A model generated the notes under the pieces. It worked only from the letters and a program-made list of their open reading frames with translations. It had not been told where the DNA came from and searched no databases. A stretch of DNA of 64,000 bases from Bacillota bacterium (lineage in GTDB: Bacteria > Bacillota > UBA4882 > UBA8346), in assembly GCA_023392595.1 (NCBI GenBank), contig JAEVYU010000005.1, forward strand, positions 62,001 to 126,000, read 5' to 3'. The position numbers and the translations under genes are program-made. Below, in pieces: positions 52,256-61,768 of the stretch. The stretch's first letter is position 1. The number at the start of each line of letters is the position of its first letter.

Positions 52256-52888
52256 TTGAGTGAATCCATGATTCAGGTTCCGAAATTTACCTTAAAACGC
52301 CTGCCTCATTATTACCGGTTTGTGTGTGAATATGCCGAGCGTGGATTGGAATATGTTTCCTCCGAAGAGATGGCAAAAGCTGTCCAAATCAATGCTGTCC
52401 AAATTCGCAGAGATTTAATGCTTTTTGACGCTCTGGGTACACCGGGTGTTGGTTATCATGTCGAGGAATTAAAAAATAACTTGGAAGAAATCCTGGGACT
52501 CAAGAATGTGAATGAAGCCGTTTTAATTGGAGTTGGGAAATTGGGCCGCGCGATGGTCGATTATCCCGGTTTTAAGCGTTATGGACTTCGTATTGTAGCC
52601 TTATTGGATAATGATCCTGGCGTGATAGGGACCAAGATCAATGGTTGCCAAATATTTGCGATATCAGAACTTGATCATATTGTTGGACGCCTTAATATCA
52701 GGGTAGGTATCATTACTGTACCGGCCCCTTCAGCTCAAAACGCTGCCGATCAAGTGATTGATTCGGGCATTAAGGCCATTTGGAATTTTGCGCCGGTTTT
52801 GATTCGGGTCCCAGATGATGTAGTTGTTCGTAATGAAGATTTAGCTGTGGGGCTGGCTACGTTATGCCATTTTATTGCTGGGAAATGA
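52256..52888 (+). CDS. rex: Redox-sensing transcriptional repressor Rex
   Basis: NADH/NAD-sensing repressor of about 210 residues. N-terminal winged helix (KFTLKRLPHYYRFV, VQIRRDLMLFDALG), then a Rossmann domain with GVGKLGRAMVDYPGF and domain-swapped C-terminal helix. Candidate starts are TTG 52256 (with GGGTGA upstream), GTG 52247 and ATG 52268; 52256 is preferred. Rex releases DNA at high NADH. At least six Rex-type sites lie upstream of fermentation operons in this window. Confidence 0.92.
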   Translation: MSESMIQVPKFTLKRLPHYYRFVCEYAERGLEYVSSEEMAKAVQINAVQIRRDLMLFDALGTPGVGYHVEELKNNLEEILGLKNVNEAVLIGVGKLGRAMVDYPGFKRYGLRIVALLDNDPGVIGTKINGCQIFAISELDHIVGRLNIRVGIITVPAPSAQNAADQVIDSGIKAIWNFAPVLIRVPDDVVVRNEDLAVGLATLCHFIAGK

Positions 52889-53018
52889 ATGAATTTTTAA
52901 ATGTTGCATCGGCAGTCATAGGTATGTCTCTAAAGATTCCATCGTTTCTTTCCATTTTGATTGGGCCCAGTATTAAAGAAGGCTTATGTATGAAATTTCA
53001 TAGAGTTTTTATTACACT

Positions 53019-53036
53019 TTGTAAAAAATTTCACAA
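53019..53036 (+). promoter_or_regulatory. Rex operator upstream of adhE promoter
   Basis: TTGTAAAAAATTTCACAA: one mismatch to TTGTGAA-W4-TTCACAA. Lies 6 bp before the -35 element. Confidence 0.75.
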
Positions 53037-53042
53037 ACATTC

Positions 53043-53071
53043 TTTACAAAAATATCAATCTAGGGTACAAT
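53043..53071 (+). promoter_or_regulatory. adhE promoter
   Basis: TTTACA (53043-53048), 17 bp spacer, TACAAT (53066-53071). The start near 53078 gives a leader of about 165 nt that contains a second Rex site. Confidence 0.7.
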
Positions 53072-53105
53072 AAAGTCAGACAAGAAGTTATTTTTTTAAC
53101 AATGA

Positions 53106-53123
53106 TTGTTAAAAATTTAACAA
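53106..53123 (+). promoter_or_regulatory. Rex operator downstream of adhE promoter
   Basis: TTGTTAAAAATTTAACAA exactly matches the clostridial Rex consensus TTGTTAA-N4-TTAACAA. The neighbouring TTAACAATGATTGTTAA forms an overlapping dyad. Together with the site at 53019 it brackets the promoter. Confidence 0.85.
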
Positions 53124-53241
53124 ATGAAGTATTGCCGCATATCATAGTTGAGGATGTACATATTATTGAGAGCCTGATGAATTTGGTTTTATCAATGGAT
53201 ATCAAGGTCTTGCCAGAGTCAAATAAAAGGAGGTTTGAACG

Positions 53242-55848
53242 ATGGAGAAAAAAGAATTGACGAAACAGGTAAATCCGGATGGAAAAGCCGATGCCAGTCG
53301 GCAGGTTGACGAATTGGTACAGCGCGCAATGATAGCCAGGGACAAATTTATGAGCTATGATCAACAAAAAATTGATGCCATTGTAAAAGCAATGGCCCTG
53401 GCCGGAATCGACAAACATATGGAATTGGCCAGACAAGCGGTAGATGAAACCGGTATGGGTGTCTATGAAGATAAAATTACCAAAAATCTCTTTTCTACTG
53501 AAGAAGTCTATCATAATATTAAAAATGAAAAAACAGTGGGATTAATCGAAGAGAATGTGGAAGAAGGATTTATGAAAGTGGCGGAACCCATCGGCGTGAT
53601 CGCCGGAGTCACTCCGGTAACCAATCCTACTTCCACCACGATGTTTAAAAGCTTAATCAGTGTAAAGACCCGGAATCCAATTATTTTTAGCTTTCATCCC
53701 AAAGCCATCAAATCAAGTATTGCTGCGGCTAAAGTAATGCTGGAAGCGGCAGTTGCTGCAGGGGCTCCTGAAAATTGTATTGGATGGATTGAAAAACCTT
53801 CCATTGAAGCAACTAATCTTTTAATGAATCATTCTGGAATCAGTATTGTCTTGGCAACCGGAGGGACTAACATGGTGCAAGCCGCTTATTCATGTGGGAA
53901 ACCGGCGTTGGGTGTCGGTCCTGGGAATGTACCTTGCTACATTGAAAAAACTGCCAATATCAAACGGGCTGTAACCGACTTAATTTTAAGCAAAACTTTT
54001 GATAACGGCACAATTTGTGCTTCTGAGCAGTCGGTAGTTGTAGATAGAGAAGTCGCTGAAAAAGTTAAATCCTTAATGACTGAGTATGGTTGCTACTTCC
54101 TAAAACCTGATGAGATTGACCGTTTATCGAAGGTAGCTATTGATTCAACCCATGATTGTATGAATGCCGTGGTTGTAGGGCAACCGGCGACTAAAATTGC
54201 AGAGATTGCCGGAATAAAAGCCCCCTCCCACACAAAGATTTTAGTGGCGGAGCTTGAAGGAGTCGGACCGGAATATCCGCTTTCCCGGGAAAAACTCAGT
54301 CCTATTTTGGCCTTTTATGTAGTTGAAGATTATCACGAAGGAATCAAACGCTGCGAGCAAATTACTGAATTCGGGGGACTCGGGCATTCGGCAGTGCTCC
54401 ATTCGGAAAATGAAGCAATAATTGATGAATTTGCAAACCGTTTGCGCACCGGCCGTTTATTAATCAATTCACCATCCTCCCACGGAGCTATCGGAGATCT
54501 TTATAATACCAATACACCTTCGTTGACGCTGGGCTGCGGCTCGATGGGCCATAATTCAACCACCGATAATGTCAGTGTCCGGAATCTCCTTAACATCAAG
54601 CGGGTCGCCCTCCGGCGTGACCGGATGAAATGGTTCAAGGTTCCGCCCAAGATTTATTTTGAGTATGGGTCATTACAATATTTGAGTAAGATCAAAGGCA
54701 AGAAAGCTTTCATTGTCACGGATCCATATATGGTAAAATTGAACTTCGCCGATAAGGTAACCTATCAATTAGAAAAAGTCGGGATTGATTATCGGATCTT
54801 TTCCGATGTGGAACCGGATCCTTCAGTGGAAACGGTGATGAATGGAGTTAAGGAGCTCAATACCTATCAGCCGGATTTAATCATTGCGCTTGGTGGTGGC
54901 TCGGCCATTGATGCCGCGAAAGGGATGTGGTTATTCTACGAACATCCTGAAACTGAATTCGAGTCTTTGCGATTAAAATTTGCCGATATCCGTAAACGAG
55001 CCTTCAAATTCCCGGATTTGGGAAAGAAAGCTACTTTTGTGGCGATACCGACAACTTCCGGTACAGGTTCCGAAGTAACCGCATTTGCTGTCATTACCGA
55101 TAAAAAGAGAAATATTAAATATCCATTGGCTGATTATGAGCTAACCCCGGATATAGCAATCATTGACCCGGAACTGGTGCTGTCAGTTCCCCAGTCGGTT
55201 ACGGCAGACACCGGAATGGATGTTTTAACCCACGCGCTAGAGGCCTATGTATCGGTAATGGCCTCCGATTATACCGACGCGTTGGCCGAAAAAGCGGTTA
55301 AACTGGTTTTTGAATATTTACCAAGGGCCTATAAAGACGGCCACGATAAAGTAGCCCGGGAAAAAATGCATAATGCTTCCTGTATTGCCGGGATGGCTTT
55401 TACGAACGCTTTCTTAGGAGTAAATCATGGCATGGCCCATATTTTAGGCGGAAAGTTTCATATTCCCCACGGCCGGGCCAATGCGATATTGTTACCCTAT
55501 GTGATTCAGTATAATGCTCAACCGCCGACAAAATTTGCGGCTTTTCCACAGTATGAATATCCGATGGCCGGTGAAAGGTATGCTGCGATTGCAAAAATGT
55601 TAGGGCTTCCCGCTTCAACCACTCAGGAAGGAGTCACCAGTTTGGTGAATGCTATTAAGGATTTAATGAAGCAGATCAATATCCCGTTAACTTTGGCTGA
55701 AGCAGGTGTCAATGCTAAAGCCTTTGAAAAAGAATTGCGGGAGATGGCTGATATCGCATTCAATGACCAAACCACTGGCACCAATCCAAGGATGCCGTTG
55801 GTTTCGGAGATTGAAGCCATTTATCGGGAAGCTTTCGGAAAGTCCTAA
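53242..55848 (+). CDS. adhE: Bifunctional aldehyde/alcohol dehydrogenase AdhE
   Basis: Protein of 868 residues that reduces acetyl-CoA to ethanol in two NADH-dependent steps and forms spirosomes. N-terminal CoA-acylating aldehyde dehydrogenase domain (about 15-440) with the Cys nucleophile in NGTICASEQSVVV (about 258); C-terminal iron-dependent alcohol dehydrogenase domain (about 460-868) with GGGSAIDAAKGMW, the iron ligand region TGMDVLTHALEAY, and GVNHGMAHILGGKFHIPHG. RBS AAAAGGAGG. Expression is probably Rex-controlled through the two flanking operators. Confidence 0.96.
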   Translation: MEKKELTKQVNPDGKADASRQVDELVQRAMIARDKFMSYDQQKIDAIVKAMALAGIDKHMELARQAVDETGMGVYEDKITKNLFSTEEVYHNIKNEKTVGLIEENVEEGFMKVAEPIGVIAGVTPVTNPTSTTMFKSLISVKTRNPIIFSFHPKAIKSSIAAAKVMLEAAVAAGAPENCIGWIEKPSIEATNLLMNHSGISIVLATGGTNMVQAAYSCGKPALGVGPGNVPCYIEKTANIKRAVTDLILSKTFDNGTICASEQSVVVDREVAEKVKSLMTEYGCYFLKPDEIDRLSKVAIDSTHDCMNAVVVGQPATKIAEIAGIKAPSHTKILVAELEGVGPEYPLSREKLSPILAFYVVEDYHEGIKRCEQITEFGGLGHSAVLHSENEAIIDEFANRLRTGRLLINSPSSHGAIGDLYNTNTPSLTLGCGSMGHNSTTDNVSVRNLLNIKRVALRRDRMKWFKVPPKIYFEYGSLQYLSKIKGKKAFIVTDPYMVKLNFADKVTYQLEKVGIDYRIFSDVEPDPSVETVMNGVKELNTYQPDLIIALGGGSAIDAAKGMWLFYEHPETEFESLRLKFADIRKRAFKFPDLGKKATFVAIPTTSGTGSEVTAFAVITDKKRNIKYPLADYELTPDIAIIDPELVLSVPQSVTADTGMDVLTHALEAYVSVMASDYTDALAEKAVKLVFEYLPRAYKDGHDKVAREKMHNASCIAGMAFTNAFLGVNHGMAHILGGKFHIPHGRANAILLPYVIQYNAQPPTKFAAFPQYEYPMAGERYAAIAKMLGLPASTTQEGVTSLVNAIKDLMKQINIPLTLAEAGVNAKAFEKELREMADIAFNDQTTGTNPRMPLVSEIEAIYREAFGKS

Positions 55849-55953
55849 GCGGAATCAATTTTTTAGTACAAAATGATGGACGTTTTAATCTGAGGTATCG
55901 ATTCTCGATGGGGTTTTTGTATCAAAGCAAACGGGGTGTTTAAAAAGTTTCGT

Positions 55954-55996
55954 CAACTCAAAGTTCCTGTCTGGTAGGAATTTTGAGTTGTTTTTT
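55954..55996 (+). terminator. Intrinsic terminator after adhE
   Basis: CAACTCAAAGTTCCT pairs with AGGAATTTTGAGTTG, followed by six T residues. It separates adhE from the LytTR gene. Confidence 0.88.
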
Positions 55997-56024
55997 ATAG
56001 AAGGATGAAAAAATGGAGGACAAC

Positions 56025-56735
56025 ATGGAGCCGAAAATTTTATTTATTAATTTTAAAAGCGATGAGGCTCAAGAATGTATTCAATATGTAAAGGATAATC
56101 TGGAAGTGAAAGTCGATTGTCAATTTTGCAGTATTGAAGAATGTGAAAGAAAAATGTTCAACATTGGTCCGGAATTGGTTTTTATCGATATTGATTTAGA
56201 AAATCATCAACTTTCCGAAATCGTTCATAAGATCAAAGCCTATTCGGAGCAGGCGAGAATTATTTGGGTAGCTGGTCAGTCCAACCAGGCTGGAGAAGCG
56301 TTTGACATGGGAATAAACGATTATATTGTAAGGCCTTTGAAACATCAAAGGATATTCCAATCTATTCTTCGGTTATTAAAAGTAAGCGAAAAATCAATAC
56401 CGGAAATTATCACCATTTGGGAAACTGATCGGTTTGTCGTTTTAAGGCCCGAAGAAATCATTTACTGCTACACAACGGATCGAAAAACTACCATCAAAAC
56501 CAAAGATAGGGAATATTTCAGCATGAACACTTTGGCCAGTTTTGAACAAAAACTTGGGAAATGTGGTTTTTTTCGGACCCATAAGAGTTTTTTGGTAAAT
56601 CATAATTATATCAAAGAAATTGTACCATGGTTCAATCATACCTATAATTTAGTGATGAATTATTATGAGCACGACGAAGTACCTGTTAGCCGTACCTATT
56701 TAAAAGAGTTTAAACAGCGGATGGGTATTGAATAG
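56025..56735 (+). CDS. LytTR-family response regulator
   Basis: Regulator of 236 residues; ATG at 56025 has GGAGG at 5 nt, an ATG at 56013 is a second possibility. Receiver-like domain (about 1-118) with the phosphoacceptor region ELVFIDIDLEN and the terminal Lys in IVRPLKHQR; LytTR DNA-binding domain (about 130-230; FFRTHKSFLVNHNYIKEI). No histidine kinase gene nearby. Position between adhE and the second hydrogenase set suggests control of fermentation genes, unproven. Confidence 0.9.
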   Translation: MEPKILFINFKSDEAQECIQYVKDNLEVKVDCQFCSIEECERKMFNIGPELVFIDIDLENHQLSEIVHKIKAYSEQARIIWVAGQSNQAGEAFDMGINDYIVRPLKHQRIFQSILRLLKVSEKSIPEIITIWETDRFVVLRPEEIIYCYTTDRKTTIKTKDREYFSMNTLASFEQKLGKCGFFRTHKSFLVNHNYIKEIVPWFNHTYNLVMNYYEHDEVPVSRTYLKEFKQRMGIE

Positions 56736-57308
56736 TTAAATCTCAACCAGGGTCGGCAGGTGTCCGGTTGCCGGTAAAAATTTATTGATGAGATCGGAGG
56801 TTTTGATTTTTAGACTGGAAGTGTTGATGCAAGGGTGACATCCGATATATTCCAGATTTAAAACTTCTTTATCAATCAGTAACTTAACATAATGATGATG
56901 ATCATTCATTAATCCCAATACACTGACAGAACCAGGCGTGATATTCAAATATTTTTTCATATAGGTAGCATCGGCAAAGGACAAGCGGGATGAATGAATC
57001 TGTCTGGACAGATCCTTCGTTTGCAACTTTTTATGGCCCGATATCATGAATAGGTAAAAATCCGTTTTTGCTGAATTGCACAGGAAAAGGTTTTTGCAGA
57101 TTTGGATTTTCAGGATCATTTCAACTTCGTGGCATACTTCAATGGATGCAGTGGGTTCATGGTCCAGGCGAAGATAGGGAATTTGCAGTTTATCGAGTAA
57201 AGTATAGACGGCCATCTCCTTTTGAAGACGGTTATTATCCTCGGGCCGGTTTGTGTAAATTGTCGGATTAATTTTGATAGTTTCATAATACCTCTTATTT
57301 GTTATCAT
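56736..57308 (-). CDS. YbaK/ProX-type aminoacyl-tRNA deacylase family protein
   Basis: Protein of about 190 residues related to prolyl-tRNA editing domains that hydrolyse mischarged tRNA(Pro). The core reads LLDKLQIPYLRLDHEPTAS ... CKNLFLCNSAKTDFYLFMI ... GSVSVLGLMNDHHHYVKLLID. A start at the internal MAVYTLLDK (57215) would match family length better, but the AAAAGGAG there abuts the ATG. It is convergent with the LytTR gene with no gap between the stop codons. Confidence 0.85.
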   Translation of the reverse strand: MITNKRYYETIKINPTIYTNRPEDNNRLQKEMAVYTLLDKLQIPYLRLDHEPTASIEVCHEVEMILKIQICKNLFLCNSAKTDFYLFMISGHKKLQTKDLSRQIHSSRLSFADATYMKKYLNITPGSVSVLGLMNDHHHYVKLLIDKEVLNLEYIGCHPCINTSSLKIKTSDLINKFLPATGHLPTLVEI

Positions 57309-57585
57309 GATAATCTAGGGAGCGAATATATCTGTTCAAATTTAAAATCTATTATATGCCTCCTTCAAACCAAACACAATAATCGTCTTCGTTAGTGAAG
57401 GGGTTTCCCGAAAAAAATCGTTCAACCGTGATTGCTATGATTTGCCCATATCGTTCCCAACATTTCAGAAATCTCAACGGTGCATCAAATTTTTCCGGTT
57501 CTACAACTTATAATTCACTTTTTGCATTTTAGTTTTTAAATAAAGCATTTCGTTCCTAAATAATTGCAAATTAAAATAACAAAGA
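57309..57585. other. Intergenic region before the second hyd operon
   Basis: No gene recognised; AT content rises toward the operon promoter at 57586 onward. Must contain the minus-strand promoter for the YbaK-type gene. Confidence 0.5.
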
Positions 57586-57625
57586 TTGTTATTTATTTGA
57601 CAAAGTTTATAATAAAAGATAACAA
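57586..57625 (+). promoter_or_regulatory. Promoter of hydCBA set 2 with overlapping Rex-type operator
   Basis: TTGTTATTTATTTGACAA (57586-57603) differs from TTGTTAA-N4-TTAACAA at two positions. Its right half overlaps the -35 TTGACA (57597-57602); a weak -10 TAACAA follows after 17 bp. Rex would thus occlude the promoter. Confidence 0.65.
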
Positions 57626-57705
57626 GATACAAGTCCAAAATGGCCAATGGTGTGTACATTTGTTGATCTTTATTAATCCAAAAATTTTGAAATAGGGGAT
57701 GTTCA

Positions 57706-58197
57706 ATGAATAGAACTTTCGATTATGCCTTGGTTGATCGGATTATTGACGAGTATAGGGGTGAGTCGCGGGCGATTATCACAATTTTGCAAGATATTCA
57801 AGAGCATTATCATTATTTGCCTAAGGAGTGTTTTCCACATTTATCGAAGAGACTGAAGCTCAGTAAAGCCCAAATATTTAGTGTGGCGACATTTTATGAA
57901 AATTTTTCATTGGAACCCAAGGGCAAATATGTAATAAAGGTTTGCGACGGGACAGCCTGCCATGTAAGAAAATCAATTCCGATTTTAAATCGTTTACGGA
58001 ATGAACTCGGGCTTTCAGAGCACAAAAAGACGACCGACGATTTATCATTTACCGTAGAAACGGTGTCGTGTTTGGGAGCGTGCGGGTTAGCCCCGGTCTT
58101 AACGGTAAACGATAAAGTTTACCCAGCAATGACGCCCGATAAAGCGGCAGAACTTTTGACGAAGTTGAAGGAGGAACATACAAATGCTGAAAAGTAG
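57706..58197 (+). CDS. hydC: Bifurcating [FeFe]-hydrogenase subunit HydC (NuoE-like), set 2
   Basis: Subunit of 163 residues, RBS AGGGGATG. 2Fe-2S ligands CDGTACHVRK and CLGACGLAPV; same layout as the set 1 protein but with a shorter N-terminus. Overlaps hydB by 14 nt. Second, independently regulated trimeric hydrogenase. Confidence 0.93.
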   Translation: MNRTFDYALVDRIIDEYRGESRAIITILQDIQEHYHYLPKECFPHLSKRLKLSKAQIFSVATFYENFSLEPKGKYVIKVCDGTACHVRKSIPILNRLRNELGLSEHKKTTDDLSFTVETVSCLGACGLAPVLTVNDKVYPAMTPDKAAELLTKLKEEHTNAEK

Positions 58198-60061
58198 GGA
58201 GGATTTAGTTCAACTTCGCGAAAGCTGTAAACGGTCCATTGCAGGGGAAAAAGGAAGAATATTGGTCTGCGCCGGTACCGGTTGCGTAGCCAGCGGTTCT
58301 TTAGAGATTTACGAAGAATTACAAAAGTTGATGGTTGAAAAGGGTATACCTTGTTCCGTAGAACTTGCTGAAGAATCCGACCAAAAAACGATAGGTCTGA
58401 AGAAAAGCGGTTGCCATGGATTTTGTGAAATGGGGCCGCTGGTCCGGATCGAGCCTCAGGGCTATCTTTATACCAGAGTGCAGCCTGACGATTGCCGAGA
58501 AATCGTCGAAAAGACCATTATCGAAGGGAAATTAATTGAACGGTTAATCTATCAAAAAAGTGGCCAAGTGTACCCCAAACAAGCGGATATCCCTTTTTAT
58601 AAAAAACAAACCCGAGTGGTTTTGGAACATTGCGGTCATATCGACGCCACTTCGCTAAAAGAATACCTGGGTATTGGGGGATACCAAGCCCTAGAAAACG
58701 CATTATTTGAAATCGATGCAGAGATAATTGTCGATCAAATTACCCAATCCAATTTGCGTGGAAGAGGTGGTGGAGGATTTCCCGCGGGAAAAAAATGGTC
58801 TCAGGTCCGTCGCCAAAAGGCCGGGCCCAAATATATCGTATGTAATGGTGACGAAGGCGATCCTGGCGCCTTTATGGACAGAAGCATTATGGAGGGAGAT
58901 CCCCACCGGATGTTGGAAGGGATGATGATTGCCGGAATAGCATGTGGCGCTACAGAGGGCTATATATATGTGCGTGCCGAATATCCAATGGCAGTGAGCA
59001 GGCTGAAAAATGCAATTGCAGAGGCGACCAAGTTTGGACTCCTCGGTGAAAATATTTTAGGATCGGGTTTTAATTTTCAAATTCACATCAATCGGGGTGC
59101 CGGGGCATTTGTTTGCGGTGAAGGAAGTGCACTGACGGCTTCGATTGAAGGCAAAAGAGGAATGCCCAGGGTTAAGCCGCCACGTACCGTCGAACAAGGC
59201 TTGTTTGGGAAACCGACCGTACTGAATAATGTAGAGACCTATGCAAATGTCCCTGGAATAATCTTAAGAGGTGCTTCGTGGTATAAAAGCATGGGCCCGG
59301 AAAGCAGTCCTGGAACAAAGGCTTTTGCTCTAACCGGAAATATTGAAAATACTGGCTTAATAGAAGTCCCGATGGGGACTACACTCCGTGAAGTCATTTT
59401 CGATGTTGGTGGCGGTATGAGGGGCGGTGCGGAATTTAAAGCGGTCCAGATCGGTGGTCCCTCCGGGGGATGCCTTACGAAAGAACACTTGGATCTGCCT
59501 TTGGATTTCGATTCATTGAAGAAAGTAGGAGCCATGATCGGATCCGGCGGTTTGGTGGTCATGGATAGTAATACCTGTATGGTTGAAGTAGCACGCTTTT
59601 TTATGAATTTCACTCAGAAAGAATCTTGCGGTAAATGCGTGCCTTGCCGTGAAGGCACCAAGCGGATGTTAGAAATTTTAGAACGAATTGTCGCCGGTCA
59701 GGGACGCGATGGCGATATCGAATTGTTGCTGGATTTAGCCGACACCATCACCGCAACTGCCCTTTGCGGGCTGGGAAAAACGGCGGCTTTGCCTGTAGTC
59801 AGTACCATTAAAAGTTTCCGCGATGAATATGAGGCTCATATCTATGAAAAGAAATGTCCTGCTGGTAATTGTCAAAAATTAAAGCGAATCACCATTGACC
59901 CGGTCATATGCAAGGGCTGTTCAAAATGTGCCAAGATATGTCCCGTAGGGGCGATTTCCGGTAAAATCAAAGAGCCTTTTATGATTGATGCCCAAAAATG
60001 TATAAAGTGCGAAGCTTGCATCGGGACATGCAGTTTTCATGCAATAAAAGAGGAGCGATAA
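58184..60061 (+). CDS. hydB: Bifurcating [FeFe]-hydrogenase subunit HydB (NuoF-like), set 2
   Basis: Flavoprotein of 625 residues with the same module order as set 1: 2Fe-2S domain (CAGTGCVASGS, CHGFC), GRGGGGFPAGKKW and CNGDEGDPGAFMDRS for FMN/NADH, CGKCVPCREGT, and two ferredoxin clusters (CKGCSKCAKICP, CIKCEACIGTCS). The last cluster ends C-S instead of C-P. Sequence divergence from set 1 is substantial over the N-terminal third and lower in the core. Confidence 0.95.
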   Translation: MLKSREDLVQLRESCKRSIAGEKGRILVCAGTGCVASGSLEIYEELQKLMVEKGIPCSVELAEESDQKTIGLKKSGCHGFCEMGPLVRIEPQGYLYTRVQPDDCREIVEKTIIEGKLIERLIYQKSGQVYPKQADIPFYKKQTRVVLEHCGHIDATSLKEYLGIGGYQALENALFEIDAEIIVDQITQSNLRGRGGGGFPAGKKWSQVRRQKAGPKYIVCNGDEGDPGAFMDRSIMEGDPHRMLEGMMIAGIACGATEGYIYVRAEYPMAVSRLKNAIAEATKFGLLGENILGSGFNFQIHINRGAGAFVCGEGSALTASIEGKRGMPRVKPPRTVEQGLFGKPTVLNNVETYANVPGIILRGASWYKSMGPESSPGTKAFALTGNIENTGLIEVPMGTTLREVIFDVGGGMRGGAEFKAVQIGGPSGGCLTKEHLDLPLDFDSLKKVGAMIGSGGLVVMDSNTCMVEVARFFMNFTQKESCGKCVPCREGTKRMLEILERIVAGQGRDGDIELLLDLADTITATALCGLGKTAALPVVSTIKSFRDEYEAHIYEKKCPAGNCQKLKRITIDPVICKGCSKCAKICPVGAISGKIKEPFMIDAQKCIKCEACIGTCSFHAIKEER

Positions 60062-60064
60062 ATT

Positions 60065-61768
60065 ATGGGGAAAAAAGAATCAATGGTAATTGACGGAATA
60101 ACCGTTGAAATCAATGGTGAAAAAAATTTGTTGGAATTAATCCGCAAGGCCGGAATCGAGCTCCCCACTTTTTGCTATTATTCGGAATTATCCATATATG
60201 GCGCTTGTCGCATGTGTATTGTGGAAAACAAATGGGGCGGTATTGAAACCGCCTGTTCAACACCACCTCGGGGAGGAATGGAAATTCGCACCAATACCGA
60301 GCAGATTCGCAAGCACCGTAAAATGAACCTGGAATTACTATTAGCCAATCACTGCCGGGACTGTACCACATGCGCAAAAAACGGTAACTGTAAACTGCAA
60401 GAACTGGCCATTCGTTATGGTATCGACAGGGTCCGCTTCGAAAATACCGCTGAGAAACCGCAGATCGACGATTCTTCTTTATGCATTACCCGTGATAGCA
60501 ATAAGTGCATTCTCTGCGGTGACTGCGTACGGGTATGTTCAGAGGTGCAAAATGTGGGCGCCATTGATTTCGCATATCGCGGTTCGAAAATGTCAATCAG
60601 CACTATCTTTAATCAACCAATCGCCCAATCGGACTGTGTCGGATGCGGACAATGCTCGGCAGTCTGTCCTACCGGCGCTATAGTTGTCAAAAGTGACCGG
60701 GATCGGGTATGGCGCGAACTGCATAACAAAAATACCAAAGTAATCGCTCAAATTGCCCCGGCGGTAAGAGTTGCGATCAATAAAGAATTCGGCTTAAGCG
60801 ACAAAGAAAATGCCATGGGCAGGATCGTAGCAGCTCTTCGCAGAATGGGTTTTGATAGCATTTTTGATACTTCGACGGGCGCTGACTTAACTGTGCTGGA
60901 AGAAGCGGCAGAATTCATGAAGAGGCTGGATGAAGGAGAAAATCTTCCTTTATTTACTTCCTGCTGCCCGGCGTGGGTTAATTATTGTGAAAAAAATTAC
61001 CCGGAACTGCTCTCTCACGTTTCGACCTGTCGCTCGCCCATGCAGATGTTTGGTTCTGTGATCAAGGAACAGTTTAAGACTTCCGGCAAGAAAATCGTTC
61101 ATGTGGCGATAATGCCTTGTACGGCCAAGAAATTTGAAGCGGCCCGGGATGAGTTCAAGAGTGATGGAGTTTCAATGGTTGATTATGTGGTCACTACCCA
61201 AGAACTCATCAAGATGATTAAAGAAGCCGGCATTGTTTTTGCGGATTTGGAACCGGAAGCAGTGGATATGCCTTTTGGGAGTATGACCGGGGCAGGTGTT
61301 ATTTTCGGCGTTACCGGAGGGGTTACTGAAGCTGTAATCCGCCGGATTGCTACGGATAAATCCCCTGGGACTTTAAGCTCAATATCATTCAGCGGGGTGC
61401 GTGGCATGGAAGGGCTTAAGGAGGCGACTATTGCCTATGGCGAAAGAGAATTAAAGATTGCCATTGTCAGTGGACTCAAAAATGCCGACGATTTACTTCG
61501 AAGTATTAAAGCTGGCCAACATTACGACTTTGTAGAAGTGATGGCTTGCCCCGGCGGCTGTATTAGCGGGGCTGGCCAACCTTTTACGTCATTAAAAGGA
61601 AGAGAAAATCGCGGTAAGGGACTTTATTCTGCCGATAAATTATGCAGTATTAAACGTTCAGAAGAAAACCCCCTGATGATGACCTTGTATAAAGGTCTAC
61701 TCAAAGGGAAGATTCACGAGTTGCTTCATGTCAATTATCAGCGAGGGGAAGTAGAGGGAAAACAATGA
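60065..61768 (+). CDS. hydA: [FeFe]-hydrogenase catalytic subunit HydA, set 2
   Basis: Catalytic subunit of 567 residues: 2Fe-2S (CYYSELSIYGACRMC), HCRDCTTCAKNGNC, two [4Fe-4S] motifs (CILCGDCVRVC, CVGCGQCSAVC) and H-cluster motifs TSCCPAW, MPCTAKKFE and EVMACPGGCISGAGQP. It lacks the C-terminal thioredoxin-like domain of the set 1 enzyme; that domain is a separate gene overlapping its stop by 4 nt. Confidence 0.95.
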   Translation: MGKKESMVIDGITVEINGEKNLLELIRKAGIELPTFCYYSELSIYGACRMCIVENKWGGIETACSTPPRGGMEIRTNTEQIRKHRKMNLELLLANHCRDCTTCAKNGNCKLQELAIRYGIDRVRFENTAEKPQIDDSSLCITRDSNKCILCGDCVRVCSEVQNVGAIDFAYRGSKMSISTIFNQPIAQSDCVGCGQCSAVCPTGAIVVKSDRDRVWRELHNKNTKVIAQIAPAVRVAINKEFGLSDKENAMGRIVAALRRMGFDSIFDTSTGADLTVLEEAAEFMKRLDEGENLPLFTSCCPAWVNYCEKNYPELLSHVSTCRSPMQMFGSVIKEQFKTSGKKIVHVAIMPCTAKKFEAARDEFKSDGVSMVDYVVTTQELIKMIKEAGIVFADLEPEAVDMPFGSMTGAGVIFGVTGGVTEAVIRRIATDKSPGTLSSISFSGVRGMEGLKEATIAYGERELKIAIVSGLKNADDLLRSIKAGQHYDFVEVMACPGGCISGAGQPFTSLKGRENRGKGLYSADKLCSIKRSEENPLMMTLYKGLLKGKIHELLHVNYQRGEVEGKQ

